A stretch of 64,000 nt of DNA from an uncultured Pirellulaceae bacterium (lineage in GTDB: Bacteria; Planctomycetota; Planctomycetia; Pirellulales; Pirellulaceae): NCBI GenBank assembly GCA_937928215.1, contig CALFWL010000016.1:1-64000 (forward strand), read 5' to 3'. Position 1 is the first letter of the stretch. Every line of letters starts with the position of its first letter. The translations under genes and the position numbers were made by a program. Below the pieces are notes generated by a model, which searched no databases, had not been told where the DNA came from, and saw nothing but the letters and a program-made list of their open reading frames with translations. Positions 47,752 to 57,401 of this stretch are shown piece by piece.

Positions 47752-48894
47752 ATGAATAACTCATTTGATTCAGAAACTGATTTGCAGTTCGCGTTCGGCG
47801 GACAAGCTCAACAGGTATTGGAGCGGCATTTTCTGGATGACGCAGCCAGTGCGAAATTGTCGGCAAAATTCCGACTTTACTATTTGCTGCGGCCCATCAT
47901 TCCGATATGGCTGCGCCAAAAATTGCAAAAATCACGCGGCTCATCGATGACCGATGTCCCGTCTGATTGGTACGTCCCCAATGCGTTCATTGATGACTTT
48001 GTCGAGGCATTGCGTTCTGACTGCCAGCAGAACTCTGATGCGACCATCCTTCACCCCTGGCCTAAACCACATCAGATGTGTGTTTCGCTAACACATGATG
48101 TTGAAACGCGTGAGGGCGTGTTGCTGGTTGATCGACTTGCGAAACTGGAAGAGTCGTATGGATTTCGTTCCTGCTGGAATTTCATCCCATACAAATACAA
48201 AATCGAATCTGAGTTGATTGAGGACTTGAAAGCACGAGGTCACGAGGTTGGAGTTCACGGCTACAACCACGATGGACGTTTGTTTTCTTCGCGGCGAGTT
48301 TTTGAGAAACGCCGAACGCCAATCATGGACGCGATCAAAAAGTTTGACGCCGTTGGATTTCGCGCGCCGATGGTGCATCGTAACCTCGAGTGGATTTTGA
48401 CATTGAAGTCGGATTATGACGCCAGTTGCTTTGACGTTGATCCTTATCAAGCCATGTCTGGGGGCGTCGGTAGTATCTGGCCGTTCATGAAACAGAACAT
48501 GGTCGAACTGCCGTACACGCTGCCTCAAGACCACACGCTATTCATCGCGCTGGCGCAAAATGACATCTCCGCATGGACTCAAAAATTGAAATTTCTGCGC
48601 CGATGGTGTGGAATGGGAATGCTGGTGACGCATCCTGATTATTTGGACACGGAAGAGCGATTCGATTTGTATCGCCAATTCCTAGAACATTTACAGGAGC
48701 AATCCGATGTTTGGTTTGCGTTGCCCAAAGAAATATCTGCGTGGTGGCGTAGGCGTAACGATTCGACAATCGGTAATAATCTGGATGTGAGTGGGCCAGT
48801 TGGCGACCAAGGACAACTTTTGAAGCTCAACGAGCTTCTTCACGGACCATGCCAACACGATACGGTCACTGTTGCTGGCGGTGCAACACGTTGA
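47752..48894 (+). CDS. Polysaccharide deacetylase-like protein
   Basis: 'CVSLTHDVETREGVLLVDRLAKLEESYGFRSCWNFIP', 'EDLKARGHEVGVHGYNHDGRLFSS', 'VGFRAPMVHRNLEWI'. Confidence 0.82.
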   Translation: MNNSFDSETDLQFAFGGQAQQVLERHFLDDAASAKLSAKFRLYYLLRPIIPIWLRQKLQKSRGSSMTDVPSDWYVPNAFIDDFVEALRSDCQQNSDATILHPWPKPHQMCVSLTHDVETREGVLLVDRLAKLEESYGFRSCWNFIPYKYKIESELIEDLKARGHEVGVHGYNHDGRLFSSRRVFEKRRTPIMDAIKKFDAVGFRAPMVHRNLEWILTLKSDYDASCFDVDPYQAMSGGVGSIWPFMKQNMVELPYTLPQDHTLFIALAQNDISAWTQKLKFLRRWCGMGMLVTHPDYLDTEERFDLYRQFLEHLQEQSDVWFALPKEISAWWRRRNDSTIGNNLDVSGPVGDQGQLLKLNELLHGPCQHDTVTVAGGATR

Positions 48895-49000
48895 TGTTTC
48901 AAGCAGGCTGAATCATCGACACGATCGTATTGTGATGTTGATCGGCAATTGAAAATCTGAAACCTGCTGTTTCTGTATCCCTGACTTTGAATTCGCAACC

Positions 49001-50002
49001 ATGAGCCGATCGATTGACAATTCGCGTTCGGTACTCGTTACAGGCGCTGCTGGGTTTGTCGGTTCCTGCGTCGTCAGGCAATTGCTCACACTCGGATTTC
49101 ACGTTGTTGGCATCGACAACCTGAACGATTATTACTCCCCCAATTTGAAACTGGATCGGTTAGTCGAGTTTGAAAGGAGTCCAAGTTTTACGTTTGAGAA
49201 ACTTGACATTGAAGATCGTGTTGCCTTGGCCAAACTGTTCGAAGAACACTCGTTCGGAGCCGTTGTGAATCTCGCAGCACGGGCGGGAGTTAGAGCAAGC
49301 ATTGAGAACCCGCATGCCTACTTTACGACCAATACAATCGGCACGCTGAATTTGCTGGAACTAATGCGAACTCACGCGGTTTCGAAAATTGTACAGGCTT
49401 CGACATCGTCTTTGTACGCCGGCCAACCAATGCCATTTGTTGAAACGATGCCGGTGAATCAGCCGATCTCACCCTACGCTGCATCCCAACAAGCGGCGGA
49501 GGTTCTTGGCTATACGTACCACAAGCTGTTCGAGATTGACGTGTCTGTCGTCCGCTATTTCACAGTATATGGTCCGAGTGGACGACCGGACATGTCGCCT
49601 TACCGATTCTTTAACTGGATCCATGAGGGCAAACCGATTCAGCTATATGGCAATGGAAAACAGGAGCGAGATTTCACGTTTGTTGACTGCGTTGCTCGCG
49701 GAACGATCGCGGCATTGAAGCCTGTCGGCTACGAGATTTTTAACATTGGGAGTAACTCACCCACTTCGGTCTTACAGATGATCGAGATGATGGAATCGCT
49801 GGTCGGAAAAAAGGCCGTCATTGATTTCCTGCCAGCTCATCCTACCGACATGGCAGCAACTTGGGCCAACACGGAGAAAACAGAGCGGATGCTGGGTTGG
49901 CAAGCGGAAGTCGATTTCGCCGAAGGCTTGCGAAGAACGTGGGAGTGGCATCGCTCTTATTTTGCGAATAAGACGACGGCAAAGCAGGACGAGTCAACGT
50001 GA
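49001..50002 (+). CDS. NAD-dependent epimerase/dehydratase (UDP-glucuronate epimerase-like) with YxxxQ in place of YxxxK
   Basis: 'SVLVTGAAGFVGSCVVRQLLTLGFHVVGIDNLNDYYSPNLK', 'VNLAARAGVRASIENPHAYFTTNTIGTLNLLEL', 'SPYAASQQAAEVLGYTYHKLFEIDVSVVRYFTVYGPSGRPDM'. Confidence 0.9.
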   Translation: MSRSIDNSRSVLVTGAAGFVGSCVVRQLLTLGFHVVGIDNLNDYYSPNLKLDRLVEFERSPSFTFEKLDIEDRVALAKLFEEHSFGAVVNLAARAGVRASIENPHAYFTTNTIGTLNLLELMRTHAVSKIVQASTSSLYAGQPMPFVETMPVNQPISPYAASQQAAEVLGYTYHKLFEIDVSVVRYFTVYGPSGRPDMSPYRFFNWIHEGKPIQLYGNGKQERDFTFVDCVARGTIAALKPVGYEIFNIGSNSPTSVLQMIEMMESLVGKKAVIDFLPAHPTDMAATWANTEKTERMLGWQAEVDFAEGLRRTWEWHRSYFANKTTAKQDEST

Positions 50003-51423
50003 TCTTCAATAGCTTCCCTTTCTTGATCTTCTTCGCCGTTTTTCTGGTTGCGTATTGGAATCTGGCGGGACGGCAGCGTCTGTTGCTCTGTTTAGTGGGC
50101 AGCTATTTTTTCTACGGCTGGTGGAATTGGTACTTGCTGTCTCTGATCGTGTTTTCGACCGTGGTCGACTTCCTGGTTGGCTTGAGTCTTAGTCAAACCG
50201 ATACTGAGCCCCGACGACGACTGCTTTTGATCGTCAGCCTTGCTTGCAATCTTGGCGTGCTCGGATTTTTCAAATACTGCAATTTCTTTGCTGAAAGCCT
50301 GAATGGACTGGCGAGTCAGTTTGGCTGGGCACTCGATTGGCCTACGCTGAATATTGTGCTGCCGGTCGGAATCTCGTTCTATACCTTCCAATCGCTTAGC
50401 TACACGATCGATGTGTATCGGCGAAAGATTCCTCACGAACCCGACTTCGTTCGCTTTTCCACGTTCGTCGCATTTTTTCCACAGCTAGTCGCAGGCCCGA
50501 TTGTCCGAGCATCAGAATTCATTCCACAACTTCAGTCAGACCGAGAGTATCGGTGGAGCGATACGGTAGATGGCTTCGGGCAAACATTGCTGGGATTTTT
50601 CAAGAAAGTTGTCATTGCCGATACGATCGCAATTGTGGTCGATCCAATGTACGACCAGCCTGAAGGCTATGGTTGTTTGAACGTGATCCTCTTGTCGGCG
50701 TTGTTCGCGATTCAGATCTATTGCGACTTCTCTGGCTACTCCGATATCGCAATCGGCACAGCAAGAATGCTGGGATTCCGACTACCGAAAAACTTTGACA
50801 GACCATTTTTCGCGGCTTCGATCACGGACTTCTGGCGTCGTTGGCACATAACTCTCTCAACTTGGTTGCGGGACTATGTTTACATTCCACTGGGCGGCAA
50901 TCGAGGTACGCGACTCGCGACCTCCCGCAATTTATTTTTAACCATGTTGATAGGCGGATTGTGGCATGGCGCCGCATGGACGTACGTTGTCTGGGGAGCA
51001 TTTTTTGGAATCCTGTTAGTTGTCGAGCGAGAAATCATTCGACGAAATCTAATTGAGATCAAATCGTCAGCGATTCAGAGTCTTATTCAACTTGTGAAAC
51101 CATTCTTGGTTTTTGCAATTTTCGCTTTCTCGATGATTATCTTCCGCAGTGATAATTTTGGCCAAGCAATGACTGTTTTGAGTAGGATTGCATCTCTGGA
51201 AGGACTGTCCGCCTCGGCATTGCACAACAGAATTCCCTTGATCAAGGCCATGGCCTTAGCCTCCGTCCTGATGTCGTGTGAATTGCTGTGGCAGTTTGGA
51301 TTTGTCCAACGATTGTTCGTGAAAGCATCTGTCCTCCGACCAATCGTCTACGCATGTTTGATTTGGAGCATTGCGTTGTTCGGCACGTTCGAAGGAAACG
51401 CGTTCGTTTACTTTCAGTTCTAG
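49999..51423 (+). CDS. MBOAT-family membrane O-acyltransferase (AlgI-like)
   Basis: 'LVAGPIVRASEFIPQL', 'IQIYCDFSGYSDIAIGTARMLGFRLPKNFDRPFFAASITDFWRRWHITLSTWLRDYVYIPLGGN', 'MLIGGLWHGAAWTYVVWGAFFG'. Confidence 0.95.
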   Translation: MIFNSFPFLIFFAVFLVAYWNLAGRQRLLLCLVGSYFFYGWWNWYLLSLIVFSTVVDFLVGLSLSQTDTEPRRRLLLIVSLACNLGVLGFFKYCNFFAESLNGLASQFGWALDWPTLNIVLPVGISFYTFQSLSYTIDVYRRKIPHEPDFVRFSTFVAFFPQLVAGPIVRASEFIPQLQSDREYRWSDTVDGFGQTLLGFFKKVVIADTIAIVVDPMYDQPEGYGCLNVILLSALFAIQIYCDFSGYSDIAIGTARMLGFRLPKNFDRPFFAASITDFWRRWHITLSTWLRDYVYIPLGGNRGTRLATSRNLFLTMLIGGLWHGAAWTYVVWGAFFGILLVVEREIIRRNLIEIKSSAIQSLIQLVKPFLVFAIFAFSMIIFRSDNFGQAMTVLSRIASLEGLSASALHNRIPLIKAMALASVLMSCELLWQFGFVQRLFVKASVLRPIVYACLIWSIALFGTFEGNAFVYFQF

Positions 51424-51463
51424 ATCACATCGTCACACTGAACATTTCTGACTAGAAGTCCTC

Positions 51464-52390
51464 ATGAGTTCTCGCAACCTGTTGAAAATCCTGCTCTTCG
51501 TAGTGATCGTCTTTGTTGGCGATCGCCTTGGGGGGGAATTGATGCAGCGAATATTTATGAAATCAGGATTTCGATACTCGATGCTATATCGTGGCGAACT
51601 GGAGGCAGACATCGCCGTCTTGGGAAATTCACGCGGACTGCACATGTACCACCCGCCAGCCATGGAGGTCGTGACCGGTCAAGAAGTAGTTAACTTGGCT
51701 TTTAATGGGTTGCCCACTCAAGCCATGCCCGTCATCTGGGCCGACTATTTAAAACATCATAACGCACCGAAATTGCTCGTCCTTGAAATCAGTTGCATTG
51801 GCGTGGCAGGCGCGCCGGGTTCCATCGAGCAACTTTCGGTTCTGATTGACCAAAACTCAAACTTTTTGGAATTGATCCAAGATCGGAACGTCAGAGTGGG
51901 TTGCGCAGCGAAACTGAGCCGTCTTTTTCGGTACAATGGTTCGCTCATGTGGCGTAGCCTGTTACTTAAAAATAGCGACCAATCTTGGATTATGGATTCA
52001 CAGCTAAATGAAGCGATGCTGGAACAACTGGTTGAATCGAGCACAACCGAAATGTTGCGTTCAAAAGAAAACATTGATGCGATTCGCCAAGTAATAGAGA
52101 CTGCAAGTCAACACGGTGTTCAGGTAAAACTCGTTCTAGCACCATACCATCCACGATTTTACGAACGTCTTACCCAACCGAGAGTTGACGCGTGGCGGGA
52201 CTGGGTAGAAAAAGAAGTTGACTTCCCAGTTGATGATCATTCGCAACGAATGACGGATCCTAGGTTGTTTGCCGACCATTTGCATTTGAACAAGCAAGGT
52301 GCCAAGCAGTTAGCGGAGTCACTTAAGAGTCTAGACTTTTTTGATACTCGCAAATCAAACTCGACAGTAGAATCTGCGCGTAAATTCTGA
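51464..52390 (+). CDS. SGNH-hydrolase-like protein paired with MBOAT
   Basis: N-terminal TM; 'ADIAVLGNSRGLHMYHPPAME'; C-terminal DxxH block 'LFADHLHLNKQGAKQLAESL'; directly follows MBOAT. Confidence 0.7.
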   Translation: MSSRNLLKILLFVVIVFVGDRLGGELMQRIFMKSGFRYSMLYRGELEADIAVLGNSRGLHMYHPPAMEVVTGQEVVNLAFNGLPTQAMPVIWADYLKHHNAPKLLVLEISCIGVAGAPGSIEQLSVLIDQNSNFLELIQDRNVRVGCAAKLSRLFRYNGSLMWRSLLLKNSDQSWIMDSQLNEAMLEQLVESSTTEMLRSKENIDAIRQVIETASQHGVQVKLVLAPYHPRFYERLTQPRVDAWRDWVEKEVDFPVDDHSQRMTDPRLFADHLHLNKQGAKQLAESLKSLDFFDTRKSNSTVESARKF

Positions 52391-52538
52391 CTTGGGTAAC
52401 TTGTACGGCGGCCTCACGGTTTCCGGTCAGCAAGAAATCGGGCGAGGCAAGGCGTGATCCATTAAGCGACAATAACCTGTGTACTCGTCAAATCCAAGCA
52501 GTTAGCTGTAATAAAACAAAACACTGGTTATCGCGGAC

Positions 52539-54311
52539 TTAATCGCCGAGTGCTTCATTCGCTTGCAGGGCGCTCCAAATCAGCCGTGAACCTGATTGTG
52601 TTGAAACGACTTTTGGACCGGCTGTCGCAACTTTATCGTCACTGGAAAGTAACTCGATTCCAACGAACCAGTCAGACGGGATCGGCCTGGAAAAGTCGAA
52701 TTGCAAGGGCTCGCCCTCGTAAGCCACTCCTTCAACGTACGCTACGGATTCCTTCTCCAACTGCTCTTTTCCCGTTCGCCAGTGAATTGGGAGTCCGTTG
52801 AAATGGGCAGGTTCGGGCGTGTGCACGACCAAACGATGGGTCCCGGCAGATAACTCATATAGGTGGTCCGAATGTCTTGTGACTTCGACTCCTTTCCCTG
52901 TTAGTTGAAGTCGCAACCGCAAATCACACGCGGTGAAGATGCCGTCTTCAGGCCGGTCGAGCGAATAGTGCCAGTCACCCCGCTTGGGCATGGAAAGGAT
53001 TTGAAAAGCAGCCCGATTGTTACGCTGTACCGTGTTAACATTCATCGAAGCGAAATCTCTGCCGTCGTTCAGAAACCGAACACGAAACGCCACAGCCGGA
53101 TCAAGAACGGTTTTCCAATAGCCAATAATTGGCTTACGCTGGGTCCAGAAGCTGGATGCATTGACCGTTCCCAAAGTTGCTGTGGGGGAAAACCATGTTG
53201 TGCCAACACGTTCCTTTTTAGGTTGGTCGCTGCGGACGAAACGACGACGGATCTGATACGGCTCTCTGATTGCACGGGTGAAACCCGTTGCCCATTTTTT
53301 TGGACAATCAATCGGTTTGACAACCTCATAACCTCGGGATTTGTCTTGCGTTTGAGTTGGATGAGCGATCACGGGACGAGGTAACCGTGCGCTCAAAAAT
53401 TCGGTAGTCGGTTTTTGAATCCTTTCTTCAGCCATACGGCTGTGCGGACCCGCCCATTGTTGAGACGGCGGATGAAAGCTGCGAGCGATCGTATGCCAAG
53501 CGATGGAGTGAATCTTTTCCAGTGCAATTCGCGCGTCCTTGTCTTCAATCATTTGCAACCCGCGTTCACATTCGCCAATGACAACGTGAGAGTAAGGAGG
53601 ACTGTTGTATTCCGCAAATCCATCTACGCCATGTGCGTGCTGAATCACGTCTTGCAGCCTTGATCGACCATAGTGAATCCACGAATCGTGGTCGAGAAGT
53701 TCGCCACTGCGTACTGCAACCGCGCCACCCAGTACCGCAATATTGGTGTAGGAAGGTTGGACGTTCCGAACGACGATTCGTTGGGTCGCCGTCTTGAGAG
53801 CCCGCTCAATTTCCGGAGCGATCAAATTAACCTGATCACGGTGATCGGTAAGAATTTGAGCCAGTCTCGCGGCAAGAAAATCAGCCCAATTCAAGTCGGG
53901 ATCGGGCATCTCCATTTCTTCCAAAACGTACGGCCATGTTCCCCAGTGATCTGTTGTCCGGTCTCGATACTGTAGACTCACAACTTTTCTAATAATGTTT
54001 TGTGCCCGTTCAGCGTCGCGTCGTCCGTCACGCTTTAAAAGTGCGATCGCATAAGTCAGCGATTCTCGTGTCGGATGGACCTGCGTTCCGCTCTTGATCG
54101 CCGTGTGATAACCTGGGCTGCGGAATTTGATCTGAATCAGGTTTGCATCTGCGTCGTAACAGGAATCGTACTCCAACAACAATCGCTGCAAAGCTTCTGC
54201 CTGCCGAACTTGCCTCGGATCATCCTCAGCGTTGACCTGCAATGTAAGCAAAGCGACGATGGTGCATACCAGAAACCCCGAGATTCGATTCGAGAAAATG
54301 AGCCTTTTCAT
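52539..54311 (-). CDS. Secreted protein, possibly alpha/alpha-toroid polysaccharide lyase-like
   Basis: Signal peptide 'MKRLIFSNRISGFLVCTIVALLTLQVNAED'; helical first half; 'GFAEYNSPPYSHVVIGECERGLQMI' resembles EYNSP motifs of toroid enzymes; beta-rich C-terminus. Confidence 0.55.
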   Translation of the reverse strand: MKRLIFSNRISGFLVCTIVALLTLQVNAEDDPRQVRQAEALQRLLLEYDSCYDADANLIQIKFRSPGYHTAIKSGTQVHPTRESLTYAIALLKRDGRRDAERAQNIIRKVVSLQYRDRTTDHWGTWPYVLEEMEMPDPDLNWADFLAARLAQILTDHRDQVNLIAPEIERALKTATQRIVVRNVQPSYTNIAVLGGAVAVRSGELLDHDSWIHYGRSRLQDVIQHAHGVDGFAEYNSPPYSHVVIGECERGLQMIEDKDARIALEKIHSIAWHTIARSFHPPSQQWAGPHSRMAEERIQKPTTEFLSARLPRPVIAHPTQTQDKSRGYEVVKPIDCPKKWATGFTRAIREPYQIRRRFVRSDQPKKERVGTTWFSPTATLGTVNASSFWTQRKPIIGYWKTVLDPAVAFRVRFLNDGRDFASMNVNTVQRNNRAAFQILSMPKRGDWHYSLDRPEDGIFTACDLRLRLQLTGKGVEVTRHSDHLYELSAGTHRLVVHTPEPAHFNGLPIHWRTGKEQLEKESVAYVEGVAYEGEPLQFDFSRPIPSDWFVGIELLSSDDKVATAGPKVVSTQSGSRLIWSALQANEALGD

Positions 54312-55246
54312 ATCGTTTTGTTCCCGACGGCGTAGCGCAAACTAGTTGCCATACATCGATCGCAAGCCTGAGTCCGGCGGCTCGATGAAGCCTCAGAATA
54401 CAAGCGACAGCGATCGTTCTATCTTTGAAACAAGACGTACGTCGGATCGGGCTTGAAGTGTCTCAAAAATTATCAGATTTGAACGGTAGAAGTCAAAAAC
54501 TGGCTGTCCGTTTGTATTGCGTCAGTTGAATCCACAGAAATAATTTGATCGAGTTCTTCTATGTTCTGAAGGAGAACACAACGCTTCCTTTTTCGCAGCA
54601 ATCCTATCTAAGGCCAGCCTGGTCTTTTGGCCTCCAATCCTTGTGTTAGACCGGATAGCTAAGTTGTGCTCGGGGCCCCATGTGCGACCGACTCAAGAAC
54701 TGAGATTGCCTCTTCTCTTTTCATATCCAAGGCCCCAGTGGATTTTGTAGCACACTTTGGTAAATCCAATACGCCTACTGAGAATAGCTTTCGCAAGAAG
54801 TCGTTTTGGGAACAGAATGGGAACATCGTTGGCAATGCGCAAGCCATGTGAACGCTCGACCAACTGTGGGCGATTGTCGGAAATTGCGTGAAAACGCGAA
54901 GGAAAACGGGCACAATACAAACGCAATATCGCCCAACAGTCGATCGTCAGATTCACTCGCTGGCGAGACGACGGTGACGCAAAAGTGGACGAAGCAGTCT
55001 GCTGAGTCACAGCAGAGCGTGCGAAAACTCAATCAGTTCGTCGGCTCATTTCGTGGGGAACCCAGAAAACAAACCCTGCGACGTCTCATTGCAAAACAAA
55101 AACTCGAACCAATAAGTTCGGGCAAGACAACTGACATCTGCCATGTCGTCTCCATTGCGTCACGACTTCTTGGAAAGTCGTGATTCGCTTCGGTTCTCTG
55201 CTTCTTACGGCATCAAATGTTCGACAATGATGTAGCACCCAGTCGC

Positions 55247-57028
55247 CTACGTGGGCGTTGTCGGCTTGGTAATCTTGATCCCTAATTCGGCCAGTTGTTC
55301 ACTATCGACCTCGTTCGGCGCTTCGGTCATCAGATCGGATGCTTTCTGAGTCTTTGGGAACGCAATGCAATCGCGGATATTGTCCAAGCCGCAGAACAGC
55401 ATGACGACACGATCGATTCCCAACGCAATGCCTCCATGTGGTGGGGCTCCGTACTGCAATGCATCAAGCAGGAAGCCGAACCGGTCTTTCGCCATTTCCT
55501 CGTCCATGCCCAGCAAGCCAAACACTTGCTGCTGAACTTCGCTGTCATGAATTCGGATCGTTCCGCCGCCCGCCTCGTAGCCGTTGATCACCAAGTCGTA
55601 CGCTTTGGCGCGTGATTTGGACGGATCGGACTTCAACAGTTCCAGATCTTGATCACGAGGCGCAGTGAAAGGATGATGCATGGCAACCCACCGATCCGCT
55701 TCAGCATCGTGCTCGAACATCGGGAACTCGGTAATCCACGAGAAATGCATTTGCTCGGGATCGTACAGCTTCAGTTCGACTCCCATTCGCTTACGCAACG
55801 CATAGAGTGATTTGCAACTGATCTCCCAAGTGTCGGCAATGAACATCAGCAGATCACCGGGCTTGGCCTCCATGCGTTCCTTGATGCCGTCCAGAATCTC
55901 GGGTTCAAAATTCTTGGCGATTGGCGAGAACAAAGTTCCGTCTTCTTCAACGCGGAACCACGCCAAGCCTTTGGCTCCGAAATCCTCCTGTACCATTGCG
56001 GTCAGTTCATCGATCCCTTTACGCGAGAATAAAGAAGCTGCTCCCGTCGCGTTGATTCCTCGCACAAAATTTCCAGCGTCAGCGACACCGCGAAACACGC
56101 GGAATTCGGTTTTGGCTGCAAGATCCGTACAGTCAACGATTTCCATTCCGAATCGGAGGTCAGGAGCGTCGTGACCAAATCGAGTCATCGCCTCGTCGTA
56201 AGTCATCCGAGGCAACGGAAGCTGGATCTCCTGCCCTAGGACTTCCTTTGCCAGTTTGTGCATCAAGCCGTCGATCAATCCCATGACATCGTCCGCGTCG
56301 ACGAAGGACATTTCCATGTCCAACTGAGTGAATTCAGGTTGCCGATCGGCTCGAAGGTCTTCGTCACGAAAACAACGAGCAACTTGAACGTAGCGATCGT
56401 AACCGGCAATCATCATGATTTGTTTGTACAGCTGAGGCGATTGCGGCAACGCATAAAATTCGCCCTTGAACACGCGACTTGGAACGAGATAATCGCGCGC
56501 GCCTTCAGGCGTGCTGCGTCCGAGAATCGGCGTTTCCACGTCAATGAAATGATGCTCTTCCGCATAGTCCCGCATCAGTTTGATAATGCGGCTGCGAGTC
56601 TGCAACGTTTCCATCATCCCACCACGACGCAAATCGAGATAGCGATGCTTCAAACGAAGGTCCTCGTTGGGCATGTCTCGTTGGTTGGGAAAAAACGGCG
56701 GCGTCTTGCATGCGTTAAGCACCTTCAATTTCGTCGCGATCAGCTCGATTTCGCCCGTCGACAGCTTGGGATTCTCTTGTCCAACCGGACGCTGCGAAAC
56801 CGCACCCGTGACCTGCACCACGTATTCACGTTTCACACCACCAGCAACTTCTACAACTGAGGCGTTTGATTGTGGATTGACAACACATTGAGTCACTCCG
56901 AAACGATCCCGGACGTCAATGAAAGTCACGCCGCCTTGATCTCGAATTTTGTCAACCCAACCAGAAATCGTAACGGTTTGTTCGAGCAGTTTTTTGTTCA
57001 GTTCGCCGCAGGTGTGAGTGCGTAGCAC
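55247..57028 (-). CDS. aspS: Aspartyl-tRNA synthetase
   Basis: 'MLRTHTCGELNKKLLEQTVTISGWVDKIRDQGGVTFIDVRDRFG', 'RHRYLDLRRGGM', 'QSPQLYKQIMMIAGYDRYVQVARCFRDEDLRADRQPEFTQLDMEMSFV', 'GGIALGIDRVVMLFCG'. Confidence 0.97.
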   Translation of the reverse strand: MLRTHTCGELNKKLLEQTVTISGWVDKIRDQGGVTFIDVRDRFGVTQCVVNPQSNASVVEVAGGVKREYVVQVTGAVSQRPVGQENPKLSTGEIELIATKLKVLNACKTPPFFPNQRDMPNEDLRLKHRYLDLRRGGMMETLQTRSRIIKLMRDYAEEHHFIDVETPILGRSTPEGARDYLVPSRVFKGEFYALPQSPQLYKQIMMIAGYDRYVQVARCFRDEDLRADRQPEFTQLDMEMSFVDADDVMGLIDGLMHKLAKEVLGQEIQLPLPRMTYDEAMTRFGHDAPDLRFGMEIVDCTDLAAKTEFRVFRGVADAGNFVRGINATGAASLFSRKGIDELTAMVQEDFGAKGLAWFRVEEDGTLFSPIAKNFEPEILDGIKERMEAKPGDLLMFIADTWEISCKSLYALRKRMGVELKLYDPEQMHFSWITEFPMFEHDAEADRWVAMHHPFTAPRDQDLELLKSDPSKSRAKAYDLVINGYEAGGGTIRIHDSEVQQQVFGLLGMDEEMAKDRFGFLLDALQYGAPPHGGIALGIDRVVMLFCGLDNIRDCIAFPKTQKASDLMTEAPNEVDSEQLAELGIKITKPTTPT

Positions 57029-57401
57029 AGCAATAATTCCGAGTTTGTGTGGAAGGCGAGTTGAAACTTACCGTACAGAAAATCCAACACACTGCATTTC
57101 GTGCAACGGTGTTGAGGGATTCCGGTCTGTCACTCGCCATGAAAGTGAAATTGGAGCGACGATTATCGCAACAAATGAAGCCTCCAGCCAGACCGCTGAT
57201 CGACATTTCACTCGGATAAGCCAACAGAATGGCAGTGCCGTCATCCAACTGGGGCTCGTTGACCGCAAAACAACCCGCTTCAACTGGTCGCCAGATTCCC
57301 TCCGATGACAAGACTTGAATCGTCGGTGGGACGCACATCGTTTCAGTTGGCAAAGCAGATTGCCATAAAGGCAACGGCTTCACCGCTGGCAAGAAGATAA
57401 G

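Noticed and set aside
55105-55135. Sequence ACTCGAACCAATAAGTTCGGGCAAG resembling the start of the B repeats
   Set aside because: Similarity limited to ~20 nt with its own small inverted repeat; the rest of the element is absent, so chance or a remnant cannot be distinguished.
54806-55183. 125-aa plus-strand ORF in the aspS-proximal gap
   Set aside because: No motif, several equally plausible competing frames, and it ends inside a hairpin.
56952-57392. 146-aa minus-strand ORF overlapping the aspS start
   Set aside because: Overlaps the conserved aspS N-terminus out of frame; no family resemblance. The upstream part may simply be intergenic.
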